DNA from: Collimonas antrihumi
GTDB taxonomy: Bacteria > Pseudomonadota > Gammaproteobacteria > Burkholderiales > Burkholderiaceae_D
Length of the DNA: 64,000 nt
Reading direction: 5' to 3'
NCBI RefSeq assembly: GCF_018304965.1
Contig: NZ_JAGQED010000004.1
Coordinates: forward strand, 178,850 to 242,849
Positions 8,450 through 16,834 of this stretch are shown here, piece after piece. The notes below the pieces were generated by a model. It saw nothing but the letters and a program-made list of their open reading frames with translations, searched no databases and had not been told where the DNA came from. How positions within the stretch are numbered: position 1 is the first letter of the stretch; every line of letters begins with the position of its first letter. The translations under genes were made by a program, and so were the position numbers.

Positions 8450-9379
8450 ATGCATATCGCTCTATGGTTACTTGCCGCCGCTCTGCTTTCAGCAGGCACC
8501 GCGCTATGGCTGTGGCAGCGCGCGCAACAACGATCGCGGCAAGATGTCAGCGCTGCGTTCGTGGACAGGCAGATTCAAGGAATGCAGCCGGTGCAGCAAC
8601 AGTCCCGAAGCGGAATCGAAACTGCGCCGCATTTGCAGTTGCAAACAGAAGCTTTGCGTCATTTTTTTTTGCGCGCAGGGATTCAGCAACCTGACGGCAG
8701 GCTGTATTTTAAGTTGCTAGTGCCTGGCGTCGGCCTGACCTTGTTGGCGTTGTTATTCGGTGGATGGCTTTCGGCGCTGGGAACGTTGTTCCTATACATC
8801 ATGCTGATGATTTTTTATTTTTGGTTAAGAAGCTCGAAGCTTCAGCGCACCATGGTGCGGCAATTGCCAGGATTCCTCGACGCTCTGGTACGCCTGGTCA
8901 CTATTGGCAACAGCATAGGCGCGGCTTTTCAAACTGCCATCCCAGGCACCGACGGGCCGTTGCGAGTAGTACTGGATCGTGCCAACCGACAGGTGCAGGC
9001 CGGGGTTGACCTGGAACATGCGTTGCGTCAGCAAGCAGCGATTTTTCGATTCAAGGAACTCGATCTGGTCGCCGCCGTGATCGGTATCTCCTCACGCTTT
9101 GGCGGACGTTCCGATTTGGTTCTGGAGCGCATGGCGGCATTCATGCGAGATCTGGAGCACGCTCAAAATGAACTGGTCGCTTTGTCGGCGGAAATCCGTC
9201 TGTCAGCATGGATCATGGGTCTCTTGCCGATTGCTATCGGCTTGTTCCTGATTATTTTTAATAACAATATGTTTCTCAATATGTGGCATGACCCAGTTGG
9301 GGAAAAAATGCTGATCGGTGCTGTCGTGCTCGAAGTGCTGGGTGGTTATGGCTTGTTTCGACTGGCGAAGACGGTCTGA
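8450..9379 (+). CDS. tadB: Flp pilus assembly inner-membrane protein TadB
   Basis: TadB is one of two GspF-like platform proteins of the Tad machine. The 309-residue product has an N-terminal helix, a basic cytoplasmic stretch, and a pair of hydrophobic segments near residues 85-125. A T2SSF domain follows (RQLPGFLDALVRLVTIGNSIGAAFQ), and two membrane helices lie near the C-terminus (SAWIMGLLPIAIGLFLIIF and the last 30 residues). This is the usual TadB layout. The ATG is 2 bp beyond the cpaF stop. TadC follows after a 41-bp gap. Confidence 0.92.
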   Translation: MHIALWLLAAALLSAGTALWLWQRAQQRSRQDVSAAFVDRQIQGMQPVQQQSRSGIETAPHLQLQTEALRHFFLRAGIQQPDGRLYFKLLVPGVGLTLLALLFGGWLSALGTLFLYIMLMIFYFWLRSSKLQRTMVRQLPGFLDALVRLVTIGNSIGAAFQTAIPGTDGPLRVVLDRANRQVQAGVDLEHALRQQAAIFRFKELDLVAAVIGISSRFGGRSDLVLERMAAFMRDLEHAQNELVALSAEIRLSAWIMGLLPIAIGLFLIIFNNNMFLNMWHDPVGEKMLIGAVVLEVLGGYGLFRLAKTV

Positions 9380-9420
9380 CTGCAAGTTTGATGCTGAGTG
9401 CTACATGAGGTGGAATTAAG

Positions 9421-10377
9421 GTGAATACAACGCAACATACGCTGATCATTCTGGCGATCCTGTTGATGGCAGCTGCCCTGCTGTTGGTTGGGGGAGCGTT
9501 GATAGCAAGGGCGTGGCGGCTCAAGCGCAATCTGGCCACGATTGATCAAAAGATCGCCGCGCGCGACAGACCTGCAGCGGTGTCCGATGTGCATATTGAA
9601 TCGCCGGGCTGGCGCGATCGTCTGATTGCGCTCGGTGCGAATTGGCTGGATACCCCTGTGGGGCGCCAGTTGGTGGCGGAAGAGGACCGCCATCTGTTGG
9701 ACCAGTGCGGCGTCAACGATACGCGTGGAAAATCCCAGTTCTTTTTGGCTCGGGTAGTGTTGGCGATAAGTTTACCGGTGTTGGGTTTATTGCTGTTTGA
9801 TCGCGGAGGGTGGTTGTCACTGTTGTTGATTATCTTTTTTGGCATCGCTTTGGGATATATGTTGCCGAAATGGGTGATGCAGCGGGTCGCGCGCAAACGT
9901 CAGCGCATGGCCGCCGACGAACTGCCATTATTAATTGACCTGCTGCGCTTGTTGCAGGGAGTAGGTTTGTCGGTAGATCAAAGCTTACATGTCATTGAAA
10001 ACGAATTCAGCAATGTATTGAAGGTGCTGGGTGAGGAGCTGGCGATCGCCGGTCGTCAATACAGTACGGGACGCAGCCGGGAACAATCGATGCGGCGATT
10101 TTCCACGGTATTCGACAATGAGGATTTGAGCGCGGTATCGCGTTTGTTGGTGCAGGTGGAGCATCACGGCGGCGCGGTACAAGAACCGCTCAAGTTGTTC
10201 AGTGAACGAATTCGCGAACAACGCAAACTGGATATGAAGGAAAAAATAGGGAAACTGACGGTAAAGATGACTGGGGTCATGGTGATGACTCTTTTGCCTG
10301 GATTGTTAGTGATTACCGGCGGCATGGGATTTTTAGCGGTAATCCGGGCACTCTCGAAAATGGGTGGAAATATATGA
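9421..10377 (+). CDS. tadC: Flp pilus assembly inner-membrane protein TadC
   Basis: TadC is the second GspF-like platform protein. The 318-residue product has an N-terminal membrane helix, a central pair of helices (about residues 105-150), and the T2SSF domain (ADELPLLIDLLRLLQGVGLSVDQSL). A C-terminal helix (MTGVMVMTLLPGLLVITGG) completes it. The GTG start at 9421 is preceded by GAGGTGG. Its stop overlaps the start of the tadD-like gene by 4 bp (ATGA), which points to translational coupling. Confidence 0.92.
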   Translation: MNTTQHTLIILAILLMAAALLLVGGALIARAWRLKRNLATIDQKIAARDRPAAVSDVHIESPGWRDRLIALGANWLDTPVGRQLVAEEDRHLLDQCGVNDTRGKSQFFLARVVLAISLPVLGLLLFDRGGWLSLLLIIFFGIALGYMLPKWVMQRVARKRQRMAADELPLLIDLLRLLQGVGLSVDQSLHVIENEFSNVLKVLGEELAIAGRQYSTGRSREQSMRRFSTVFDNEDLSAVSRLLVQVEHHGGAVQEPLKLFSERIREQRKLDMKEKIGKLTVKMTGVMVMTLLPGLLVITGGMGFLAVIRALSKMGGNI

Positions 10378-11279
10378 AGTTTTTTCTGACGCCGGAAAAC
10401 ACGGCCCGGCGGGTGCCGAAACATGTTCTGTCGACCTGGGCATTGCCATTTTTCATAGTGCAGGCGTCAACGCTGTTGGCTGGTTGCGCCACCAGTTCGG
10501 CAAAGATGTATGCCCAACAGAACGAAGCGGCCCAACTTCGCCAGGAGGCAGAGGAAAAGGCTCCGACACCTGACAACAAGGGCATGTATCTAGGGTTGAT
10601 TCGTCAAATGCAAGAGAAGGGCATGTACTTTGCATCGCTGGCGCATATCGATGCCTACGAACAGCAAAATGGCAGTACGCCGGAAATCCAGCGTTTACGC
10701 GCTGACGCATTGCGTGAAACCAGGCAAAGCGTTGCTGCAGATGCCGCTTACCGTAAATTATTGAATTCGTCCGAGGCTAGCGCCGCCTGGCACGGCCTGG
10801 GTTTGATGGCGGCACAAAGTGGCGACTACAAAGGTGCCACCACAGCGCTGCGCGAAGCGGCAAAGCGCGAGCCGACCAATCCCGTGACGTTGAGTGATCT
10901 CGGCTACGCGATGTTACGCAATGGAGATATTGCCGGTGCACGTGTGCCGTTGGCGCAAGCGGCGGAACTGGCGCCCGATAATCGCAAGATGATAGGCAAT
11001 CTGGCGCTGTTCCTTCTGGTTTCAGGTGACGCCGGCAAGGCGCGCGCCGTGATGGACAAGGGGAATTTGTCCGCAGACAGTCGTGCGACCGTGTATCGAT
11101 TGGCTGCGGAAATTGGTCAACAACAACCGGTAGTGGTTGCGGTTCAAAATTCTGCCGGTAACGCAAAAACCACCGTAAAAGGAACTGCCGTTACTGCGGA
11201 TAGAAAAAATGCAGATTCGGTACTGTCACCTGTTACGCCGTTCCAGTCGATGCTGGATCGGTTTGGTAATGGTGGCTGA
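10374..11279 (+). CDS. tadD: TadD-like tetratricopeptide lipoprotein
   Basis: TadD is a TPR lipoprotein that helps assemble the Tad secretin. The 301-residue product begins with an unusually long signal region that ends in a lipobox, STLLAGC (Cys near residue 40). Degenerate TPR units follow, for example AWHGLGLMAAQSGDYKGATTALREAAKREPTNP and the next unit PVTLSDLGYAMLRNGDIAGA. A later start would be expected for a normal 20-25 residue signal, but the 4-bp overlap with tadC supports the ATG at 10374. The C-terminus is a disordered Thr/Ala-rich tail. Confidence 0.85.
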   Translation: MKFFLTPENTARRVPKHVLSTWALPFFIVQASTLLAGCATSSAKMYAQQNEAAQLRQEAEEKAPTPDNKGMYLGLIRQMQEKGMYFASLAHIDAYEQQNGSTPEIQRLRADALRETRQSVAADAAYRKLLNSSEASAAWHGLGLMAAQSGDYKGATTALREAAKREPTNPVTLSDLGYAMLRNGDIAGARVPLAQAAELAPDNRKMIGNLALFLLVSGDAGKARAVMDKGNLSADSRATVYRLAAEIGQQQPVVVAVQNSAGNAKTTVKGTAVTADRKNADSVLSPVTPFQSMLDRFGNGG

Positions 11280-11316
11280 ATGTCATGCAATTAAATTTTT
11301 GCTTAAGAGGTATGCA

Positions 11317-11763
11317 ATGAAAGCACAAGGAATTCTCGGTCAATGCAGTCTGTTCGTTGGCGCCGTATTACTGGTGATAGCCGGGATTCCGGAAGCGCCT
11401 GCACAGACCCAGTCGCCGCTCACAGGAAAGTTGTTACAGGAACCGGCAGTCGCGCCGACAAATATATCAGTGCCGGCGGCCCGGCCTGCAACCACTGGTG
11501 CATCCGCCATTTCACGCACGACTACCCGCGTGCCTGTGCAGACACAGGAAACACCGGTCGCGGCAGAGCACGCAGCAACGATACGTGTCGGTGACGTCAC
11601 ACATGCCTTATTGCAGGCGCAAGCCGATGGCCGTGTCGCAGGTCCGCGACTACCGATGTTAGGTGCGACGGCTGACGCCAGTTGGCAGCGCTACCTTGAT
11701 AGCTTCAAGCGTCCGCTGCCGGAATTTTATGAAAACAAGGTATCGAAAGGTACCTCAAACTAG
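11317..11763 (+). CDS. DUF3613 family periplasmic protein of the Tad locus
   Basis: This is a 148-residue protein with a clear signal peptide (MKAQGILGQCSLFVGAVLLV, cleavage likely after APAQ). A low-complexity Pro/Thr/Ala region follows. The short conserved C-terminal block reads GDVTHALLQAQADGRVAG, then LPMLGATADASWQRYLDSF and PLPEFYENKV. I recognise that block as DUF3613, a domain of unknown function found in Tad/Flp loci of Burkholderiales. I prefer the ATG at 11317, which follows AAGAGG and starts the signal peptide; an in-frame ATG at 11209 inside tadD is unlikely. Its place between tadD and tadG suggests an accessory role at the pilus base, which is inferred. Confidence 0.75.
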   Translation: MKAQGILGQCSLFVGAVLLVIAGIPEAPAQTQSPLTGKLLQEPAVAPTNISVPAARPATTGASAISRTTTRVPVQTQETPVAAEHAATIRVGDVTHALLQAQADGRVAGPRLPMLGATADASWQRYLDSFKRPLPEFYENKVSKGTSN

Positions 11764-11768
11764 TCATT

Positions 11769-13616
11769 TTGAATGCGGATAGCGATATCAAACCGATGCC
11801 AATTTTCATGAATTTATGTTCGAATCCCGATGCGGACCAATCGTCAGCCGCTCGCCAGCAGTGGTGTGATGCTGGTTGTCAACGTGGTTCGATTGCGATC
11901 ATGGCTGCGATTTGCTTGTCCATCATGGTCATCTTGTTGTCGTCGATTGACATCGGTTATTTGTTTTATATGAAGCGCGATTTGCAAAAAGTGGCTGATC
12001 TGGCGGCGCTGGCAGGTGCGCAGCAGCTTGTCAGTACGATGCTAACGGGCAATCCGGCCACATGCGCGGCGACTGACCCACCTGCAGTGGCCGCCATAAG
12101 ATTGGCTGCCATAGGTAATGCGCAGATGAACGGTTTTTCGGATACCGCTCCCAATACAATGTCCAATGCTATCTACGTCAATTGTGGTCGATGGGATCCG
12201 AGCGCCAACGCGACCTTGACGCCGAGCTTTTTTTTAGCTCCCCCTGCAGCAAACACACGTCTGAATGCTGTACAGGTAATTCTGACGCAGAATGTACCCG
12301 CGTTTTTTGGTTTGAGTTCGCGGACTATCAGTGCTCAGGCGATTGCATCGACTAGCGATCCGTATGCCGCATTTTCGGTTGGTTCTAACTTATTACAAGT
12401 CAAAAATGGCGTGGTTCCGAATTTGTTGTCTGCGCTGGGACTAAATCTTGTCGGGACCTCTCTAGTCACATACAACGGCTTGGCTAATGTGTCGGTGACG
12501 CCAAGCGGTTTGTTGCAAGCGCTTGGATTTCAAATTCCGCTTCATGCGAGTGTCGGAACCGTGACCCAGCTACTTAACGTGAATACCGCTGGCTGCAGCA
12601 ATGGAGTATGCACATTGCAGGCGTTGCTTGGCGCTGTTTCTGTCGTAGGTAGTCAACAGAATCTAATCAGTGCACTTGGTTTGACGGCTGGCCAGCTCAA
12701 TTTACCTGTGCGGCTCTTGTCAATTCCAGGGGGAGCAGGAGGTTTGTTTACCTTGCTTGACGCCGCAGACGGGCAGGCGGCACTGAATGCCGCGATTAAC
12801 GCTGCAGATGGTGAGTCGGCGCTGAATGTAAAATTGAGCGCTCTGGATATTGTCAGTACTGCTGTCGCGGTCGCAAATAGTTCCCACGCGTTGGCCGCGA
12901 GTGTCAGTTTGCCGGGCGCATTAACCACACAGATCGGTATAGTGGAACCGCCTTCAATTGGGATAGGTGGCATTGGCACTACAGCGTTTACAGCGCAGGT
13001 TCGGCTCTATACGCGTATTCAAGCTAGCGCCTTAGGTTTAATCACCATAGATTTACCTATCATCATCGATGTGGTCAACGGATTGGGACAGTTGACTGAT
13101 ATGTGCACTACAAAAGATAGTAGTGGCAACGATCGCGCCACGATTCAAATAGATGCGCCGGTGTTGAGTATTTGTGCTGGACAATTCAACGGTGCTGTCA
13201 ACGGTAGTACCGCTTTCTCGACGACAGGGGCCTGCAAGAAGAATTTAACAGCTTATCCTCAGATGGTAACTGTTCTGGGTATCCCTTTGATCAATCAGCC
13301 GATTGCGGTTGACGGTTTGCCGAACAGTCAGCCTGTGCAGTTAATCAAGGGACAAACGACTTCTACCGGCAGTAATAATTTGCAGATCGGCACAACCGTG
13401 AGCAATTTATTAAAGGCGCTGACTGCAGCAATAGCAGGCGATTTGTTAGGAGGAGCAGTCGGTCTTCTAACGGATCTCCTACAACCGATCTTGGACGGTT
13501 TGGGAGCTCCTTTGTCGCAATTGTTAACTAACCTCCTCGGCGCACAGATAGGTACTGTCGATGTCAAGTTGCTAGATTTGAGTTGCGGTGGCAGCAACGT
13601 CAAGTTGGTTTACTAA
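11769..13616 (+). CDS. tadG: TadG-like pilus assembly protein, long form
   Basis: TadG is an inner-membrane-anchored protein of the Tad system. The 615-residue product has the TadE/TadG-type N-terminal segment RGSIAIMAAICLSIMVILLSS (about residues 38-58). After it comes the family stretch KRDLQKVADLAALAGAQQL. The rest, about 500 residues, is periplasmic. It is very rich in Leu, Ala, Gly, Asn and Ser with repeated short blocks of the type LLxALG, so it may be a repetitive beta-rich domain. The start is unsure: TTG at 11769 or ATG at 11796. It lacks an obvious von Willebrand A domain, which many TadG proteins have. Confidence 0.82.
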   Translation: MNADSDIKPMPIFMNLCSNPDADQSSAARQQWCDAGCQRGSIAIMAAICLSIMVILLSSIDIGYLFYMKRDLQKVADLAALAGAQQLVSTMLTGNPATCAATDPPAVAAIRLAAIGNAQMNGFSDTAPNTMSNAIYVNCGRWDPSANATLTPSFFLAPPAANTRLNAVQVILTQNVPAFFGLSSRTISAQAIASTSDPYAAFSVGSNLLQVKNGVVPNLLSALGLNLVGTSLVTYNGLANVSVTPSGLLQALGFQIPLHASVGTVTQLLNVNTAGCSNGVCTLQALLGAVSVVGSQQNLISALGLTAGQLNLPVRLLSIPGGAGGLFTLLDAADGQAALNAAINAADGESALNVKLSALDIVSTAVAVANSSHALAASVSLPGALTTQIGIVEPPSIGIGGIGTTAFTAQVRLYTRIQASALGLITIDLPIIIDVVNGLGQLTDMCTTKDSSGNDRATIQIDAPVLSICAGQFNGAVNGSTAFSTTGACKKNLTAYPQMVTVLGIPLINQPIAVDGLPNSQPVQLIKGQTTSTGSNNLQIGTTVSNLLKALTAAIAGDLLGGAVGLLTDLLQPILDGLGAPLSQLLTNLLGAQIGTVDVKLLDLSCGGSNVKLVY

Positions 13617-13691
13617 TTAAATGAACAGGCATTTTCTAACGTGAAAATAAGCATGATTCTGCTAGCCTTGCGTGAAGGCGACTGAAAAGAA

Positions 13692-15065
13692 ATGACCATG
13701 CAAAACAAACCGTTGCAAGAAAGTCTCGACATATACGTCTGGGAAGGCAATTCCGATATTGCCGACCGGATTTCGCAATGTCTGGCGAGTTTCGATATTG
13801 AAGTGATTCGTGCCGACGGCTTGCCGGTGACGCGTGATCAGGTGTCGTCGCGGCCATCGCTGGCGGTGATTTCGGTGACGGTGATCGAGCATGCCGAGTT
13901 TTCTGTCGACGCCTGGCAGAAATCGCATGGGATGCCGGTGATCTGGGTGGCCGAAGTCGGACGCACTGCCAATCCGCGCGTATATCCGGTCGAATATTCG
14001 CACATCCTGATGCTCGATTTTACCTGTGCCGAACTGCGCAAGCTGGTGTTCCGCCTGGCCTCCGAACTGCACGCCAGCGCCAGCGCGGATCGCTCGCCAC
14101 AGCCGCTGATTGCGCAATCCGAATCCATGCAGATGCTGGTGGCCGAAGCTGAGGCCTTCGCCGATTGCGAATCCAGTGTGCTGATCGTCGGCGAGACCGG
14201 AGTCGGCAAGGAACGCATCGCGCAACTTTTACATCAGCGCCATGGCCGTTATCGCCACGGGCCGTTTGTCGCAGTCAACTGCGGCGCCATTCCGGACGGC
14301 CTGTTCGAGTCGCTGTTTTTCGGGCATGCCAAAGGCGCGTTCACCGGCGCCTTGCTGGCGCACAAAGGTTATTTCGAACAGGCCGATGGCGGTACCTTGT
14401 TCCTCGACGAAATCGGCGATTTGCCTTTGTACCAGCAGGTCAAACTATTACGCGTGCTGGAGCAAAGCACGGTCACCAGGCTTGGTTCGCAAACGGAGGT
14501 GAAGTTGGATTTCCGCCTGGTGGCCGCGACCAACCGGAATTTGCGCGAGCAGGTCCAGCAAGACATGTTTCGCGCTGACTTGTATTATCGGCTGGCAGTG
14601 ATCGAGCTGCGGGTTCCTAATCTGGAAGAGCGCGGCAGAATCGACAAGATCGCGATTTTCAACACGCTGCTGGCGCAGACCTACGATCAGATTCCGCAAC
14701 CGCCAGACTGGCTGCTGGAACTGGTGGCCGAGGCGAAATTTGCGGGTAACGTGCGCGAATTACGCAATGTGGCCGAGCGAGTCGGCATCATCTATCGTCA
14801 GCTGGGTGTCTGGGATCGCGTTCGCATCGACCGTGTATTCGACAAACTGGGCACCATGGAGCGGGTGAACGAAGGCAACGACCTGACCGCGGTCCGGAAA
14901 AAATGGGATCTGGCCGAACGCAGCAGGATTCTTTCCATGCTGGACGCCAACGGCTGGCGGCGCCAGGATACAGCGCATGCACTGGGCATCAGCCGTAAGG
15001 TGTTGTGGGAAAAAATGCGCAAATTCCAGATAGCGGACACCGAAGCCATCGGCGAGGCTGAATAA
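13692..15065 (+). CDS. Sigma-54-dependent activator with atypical receiver, Tad-locus regulator
   Basis: This 457-residue enhancer-binding protein should remodel sigma-54 RNA polymerase at target promoters. The N-terminal 130 residues look like a receiver fold but lack a clear phospho-acceptor Asp: the usual beta-3 end reads SLAVISVTV. Control by phosphorylation is therefore doubtful. The AAA+ domain is intact: Walker A GETGVGK (167-173), the sigma-54 contact loop GAFTGA (215-220), Walker [14 protein letters not shown], and an Arg-finger region. The C-terminus has a Fis-type helix-turn-helix ([20 protein letters not shown]). It sits 75 bp after tadG, so it is likely the dedicated regulator of the pilus genes; its targets are inferred. 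Confidence 0.9.
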   Translation: MTMQNKPLQESLDIYVWEGNSDIADRISQCLASFDIEVIRADGLPVTRDQVSSRPSLAVISVTVIEHAEFSVDAWQKSHGMPVIWVAEVGRTANPRVYPVEYSHILMLDFTCAELRKLVFRLASELHASASADRSPQPLIAQSESMQMLVAEAEAFADCESSVLIVGETGVGKERIAQLLHQRHGRYRHGPFVAVNCGAIPDGLFESLFFGHAKGAFTGALLAHKGYFEQADGGTLFLDEIGDLPLYQQVKLLRVLEQSTVTRLGSQTEVKLDFRLVAATNRNLREQVQQDMFRADLYYRLAVIELRVPNLEERGRIDKIAIFNTLLAQTYDQIPQPPDWLLELVAEAKFAGNVRELRNVAERVGIIYRQLGVWDRVRIDRVFDKLGTMERVNEGNDLTAVRKKWDLAERSRILSMLDANGWRRQDTAHALGISRKVLWEKMRKFQIADTEAIGEAE

Positions 15066-15205
15066 TTAGCTACGATAGAGTGATAAAATGGCAACAGCAG
15101 TGGCTTGAATGAAAACAGTGCCCAGTAACAACAAGATTACAGATAAAATTGGCCACTAGCTGTAACTCATACCGACAAAACTAATGTTAGCGAAGGAATC
15201 AGGGG

Positions 15206-15907
15206 ATGAAAGTGAATGTATGCAAAGCAGTCCGCGGTTTAGGACTAGGAATGCTCATTGCAGGTTTGTCGGTCAATGCACTCGCGCAAACGTCTACAGC
15301 AAGCCCCGCGCCGACAACGGTTTCAACTACCCCGACAGCGACAGTTATAGCTTCTAAGCCTGTGGCCAGCAGCGCCAACAGCACCATCAGCGAACTGCAG
15401 CAATTAATGCAGAACCAGGGTGTGAGCGAATTGCGTACTACCTACAATGGTAACTACGGCGCTAGCCAGTTGTTCAAGCCGGACAGCCGTACTTATTATG
15501 TCGCTTTATTCCAGCAAAAGAATTTCTGGCGCGTCGTAAAGACCACGTCGGAAACGCAGGCCGAGCAGGTCTACAAGAGTTTTGTCGGCCAGACCGAGAA
15601 GCTGGCTGAGGTAGATATCCGCCGCATCAAGCTGGAAGCGGAAAAGCAATACACCGAGCAGTTGATTGCGGCTCAGGAAACAAGACTGAACGCCTTGCAA
15701 AACGATCTGGTGGTCCAGCAACAGCAAGAGCAGAACGTCTCGGTCCAACAGGATCAGGCGCGTCAGCAAGCACAGCTGCTTAGCAACAAGCAGCAAGCGG
15801 CACGCGGCGAGTTGCAGGGCTTGCAAAACCGTATTCGCACGCTGGAAGCACAGCAAACCGTACTGGATAACGGCAATTTTGGCGGTGCCAAGACTATCAG
15901 GAAGTAA
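15206..15907 (+). CDS. DUF2968 family secreted coiled-coil protein
   Basis: This 233-residue protein has a signal peptide (about residues 1-28, ending NALAQ) and a Ser/Thr/Pro-rich linker. The conserved block that follows starts [23 protein letters not shown] and has [17 protein letters not shown]. The C-terminal third is a long Gln/Ala/Glu-rich coiled coil (about residues 130-225). I recognise the pattern as DUF2968, known in Burkholderiales, with no established function. The ATG follows AGGGG. The gene has its own 140-bp upstream region and a strong terminator, so it is monocistronic and not part of the pilus operon. Confidence 0.82.
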   Translation: MKVNVCKAVRGLGLGMLIAGLSVNALAQTSTASPAPTTVSTTPTATVIASKPVASSANSTISELQQLMQNQGVSELRTTYNGNYGASQLFKPDSRTYYVALFQQKNFWRVVKTTSETQAEQVYKSFVGQTEKLAEVDIRRIKLEAEKQYTEQLIAAQETRLNALQNDLVVQQQQEQNVSVQQDQARQQAQLLSNKQQAARGELQGLQNRIRTLEAQQTVLDNGNFGGAKTIRK

Positions 15908-15966
15908 CGCCGGCACGCCGGAAATATCGCGCCAGGCAATTGGCTTTGGCGTTTAGGCAGCAAACG

Positions 15967-16003
15967 AATCGGGATGCGTATTTTACGCATCCCGATTTTT
16001 TTT
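15967..16003 (+). terminator. Rho-independent terminator of the DUF2968 gene
   Basis: A perfect 13-bp stem (AATCGGGATGCGT with ACGCATCCCGATT) has a 5-nt loop and is followed by a run of T residues (15996-16003). A group II intron 5' end begins directly after the T run. Confidence 0.93.
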
Positions 16004-16004
16004 G

Positions 16005-16180
16005 GTGCGCCCGGCAGGGCGCATTTACTTGGAGGTGAAAGTCCTCTACTCGCCCGACAAGGGGAAGAATTAGCTGAACGGCAAGGGTGTCGCGGGCGAC
16101 TGCTAATCTGAAGGAAGCCAGAGGCAAAGCACTGGTCTGACGAACAGGAAGCGGATACGAGGCGGCGTAGCGGGGTGAGA
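16005..16180 (+). mobile_element. 5' fragment of a bacterial group II intron (class C-like)
   Basis: The segment opens with the intron 5' consensus GTGCG and continues GTGCGCCCGGCAGGGCGCA. It then shows the conserved domain I blocks AAGGGTGTCG and AATCTGAAGGAAGC, followed by GGTCTGACGAACAGGAAGC. These match the order of landmarks known from group IIC introns such as the Oceanobacillus intron. Class C introns insert just after terminator hairpins, and this one starts 1-2 nt after the T run of the terminator at 15967. The match ends near 16180, where IS21-type sequence begins. The intron-encoded protein and the 3' domains are missing, so it is a dead fragment. Confidence 0.8.
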
Positions 16181-16450
16181 TGCCCAATATCACCAAAGCC
16201 CGATACTTGTACGGAACGCTACGACGTATACCTGCGGACGGAAATCACAGAGTCGTCCTACGCGGAGCGGCGTTCGCCCAGTGCAATCGACAAATATGCG
16301 TTCCAGTTCTAGGCGTTGCTAAAGACCGAGGCGGCCAAATCACGCAAGCAACGACGCACATTGACGCAGATCCGTGAAGACCTGAAGGAATTGGGTTTTG
16401 AGGGATCTTATGACAGGGACGCGGCGTTTGCGAGGGGAGGACAACTAGAT
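16181..16450 (+). pseudogene. Remnant of an IS21-family transposase gene (istA)
   Basis: The clearest part translates as KTEAAKSRKQRRTLTQIRED followed by LKELGFEGSYDRDAAFAR (about 16316-16435). This is the part of IstA next to its helix-turn-helix. Upstream the same frame gives YLRTEITESSYAERRSPSAIDKYAFQF, then a stop (TAG). Before that the similarity continues only with frameshifts. The catalytic DDE region, istB and the ends of the element are absent. It directly abuts the intron fragment. Confidence 0.75.
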
Positions 16451-16472
16451 GATTATCAACTCAGAAAGCAAA

Positions 16473-16525
16473 CGAACTACCTGCGGATTAACAGGCCGTC
16501 GCTCTACCAATTTAGCTATCGAGGA
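16473..16525 (-). pseudogene. 5' fragment of a tRNA-Asn(GUU) gene
   Basis: Read on the minus strand from 16525, the sequence begins TCCTCGATAGCTAAATTGG and continues TAGAGCGACGGCCTGTTAATC, CGCAGG, up to TTCG. This is the tRNA-Asn order: acceptor 5' strand, D arm, anticodon arm with GTT, and the start of the T arm. The D stem is damaged (GCTA opposite GAGC). The T arm and the 3' acceptor strand (TCGAGGA) are missing. It is therefore not a working tRNA. Confidence 0.6.
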
Positions 16526-16574
16526 ATTGGGAAATTATTTTTTGCGGAAAAAATACCAAATTGCGGAAACAATG

Positions 16575-16600
16575 AAAAAAGGCCCTCAAGTCTGAGAGCC
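16575..16600 (-). terminator. Rho-independent terminator of tRNA-Leu
   Basis: On the minus strand GGCTCTCA and TGAGGGCC form an 8-bp stem (one G-U pair) around GACT, followed by TTTTTT. It lies 11 bp past the tRNA 3' end. Confidence 0.85.
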
Positions 16601-16610
16601 TTATATTCAT

Positions 16611-16697
16611 TGGTGCCGAGAGCCGGAATCGAACCGGCACGCTGTCTCCAGCGCGGGATTTTGAGTCCCGTGCGTCTACCTATTCCGCCATCTCGGC
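16611..16697 (-). tRNA. tRNA-Leu, anticodon CAA
   Basis: The 87-nt minus-strand sequence folds as a class II tRNA. The acceptor arms GCCGAGA and TCTCGGC close the molecule, followed by A and an encoded CCA. The anticodon stem CGGGA/TCCCG carries the loop CTCAAAA, giving anticodon CAA (reads UUG). There is a long variable arm (GCTGGAGACAGC) and a T arm with GGTTCGATTCC. All arms pair well. Confidence 0.97.
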
Positions 16698-16834
16698 AAC
16701 GCGTCCGCTATTATGACTGATTTTTTCGGAGCGATCAATAGCCTTTCTGTATGAATCTATTTTCCCCTGAATATATTGGCTACTGCCGTAGCCTCATCCC
16801 AATTGAGGCTAATAGATCGGACCAATAGACGAGA

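Noticed and set aside
16180..16377. Small + strand frame in the intron/IS21 region as a gene
   Set aside because: It only strings together frameshifted istA remnant and intron sequence.
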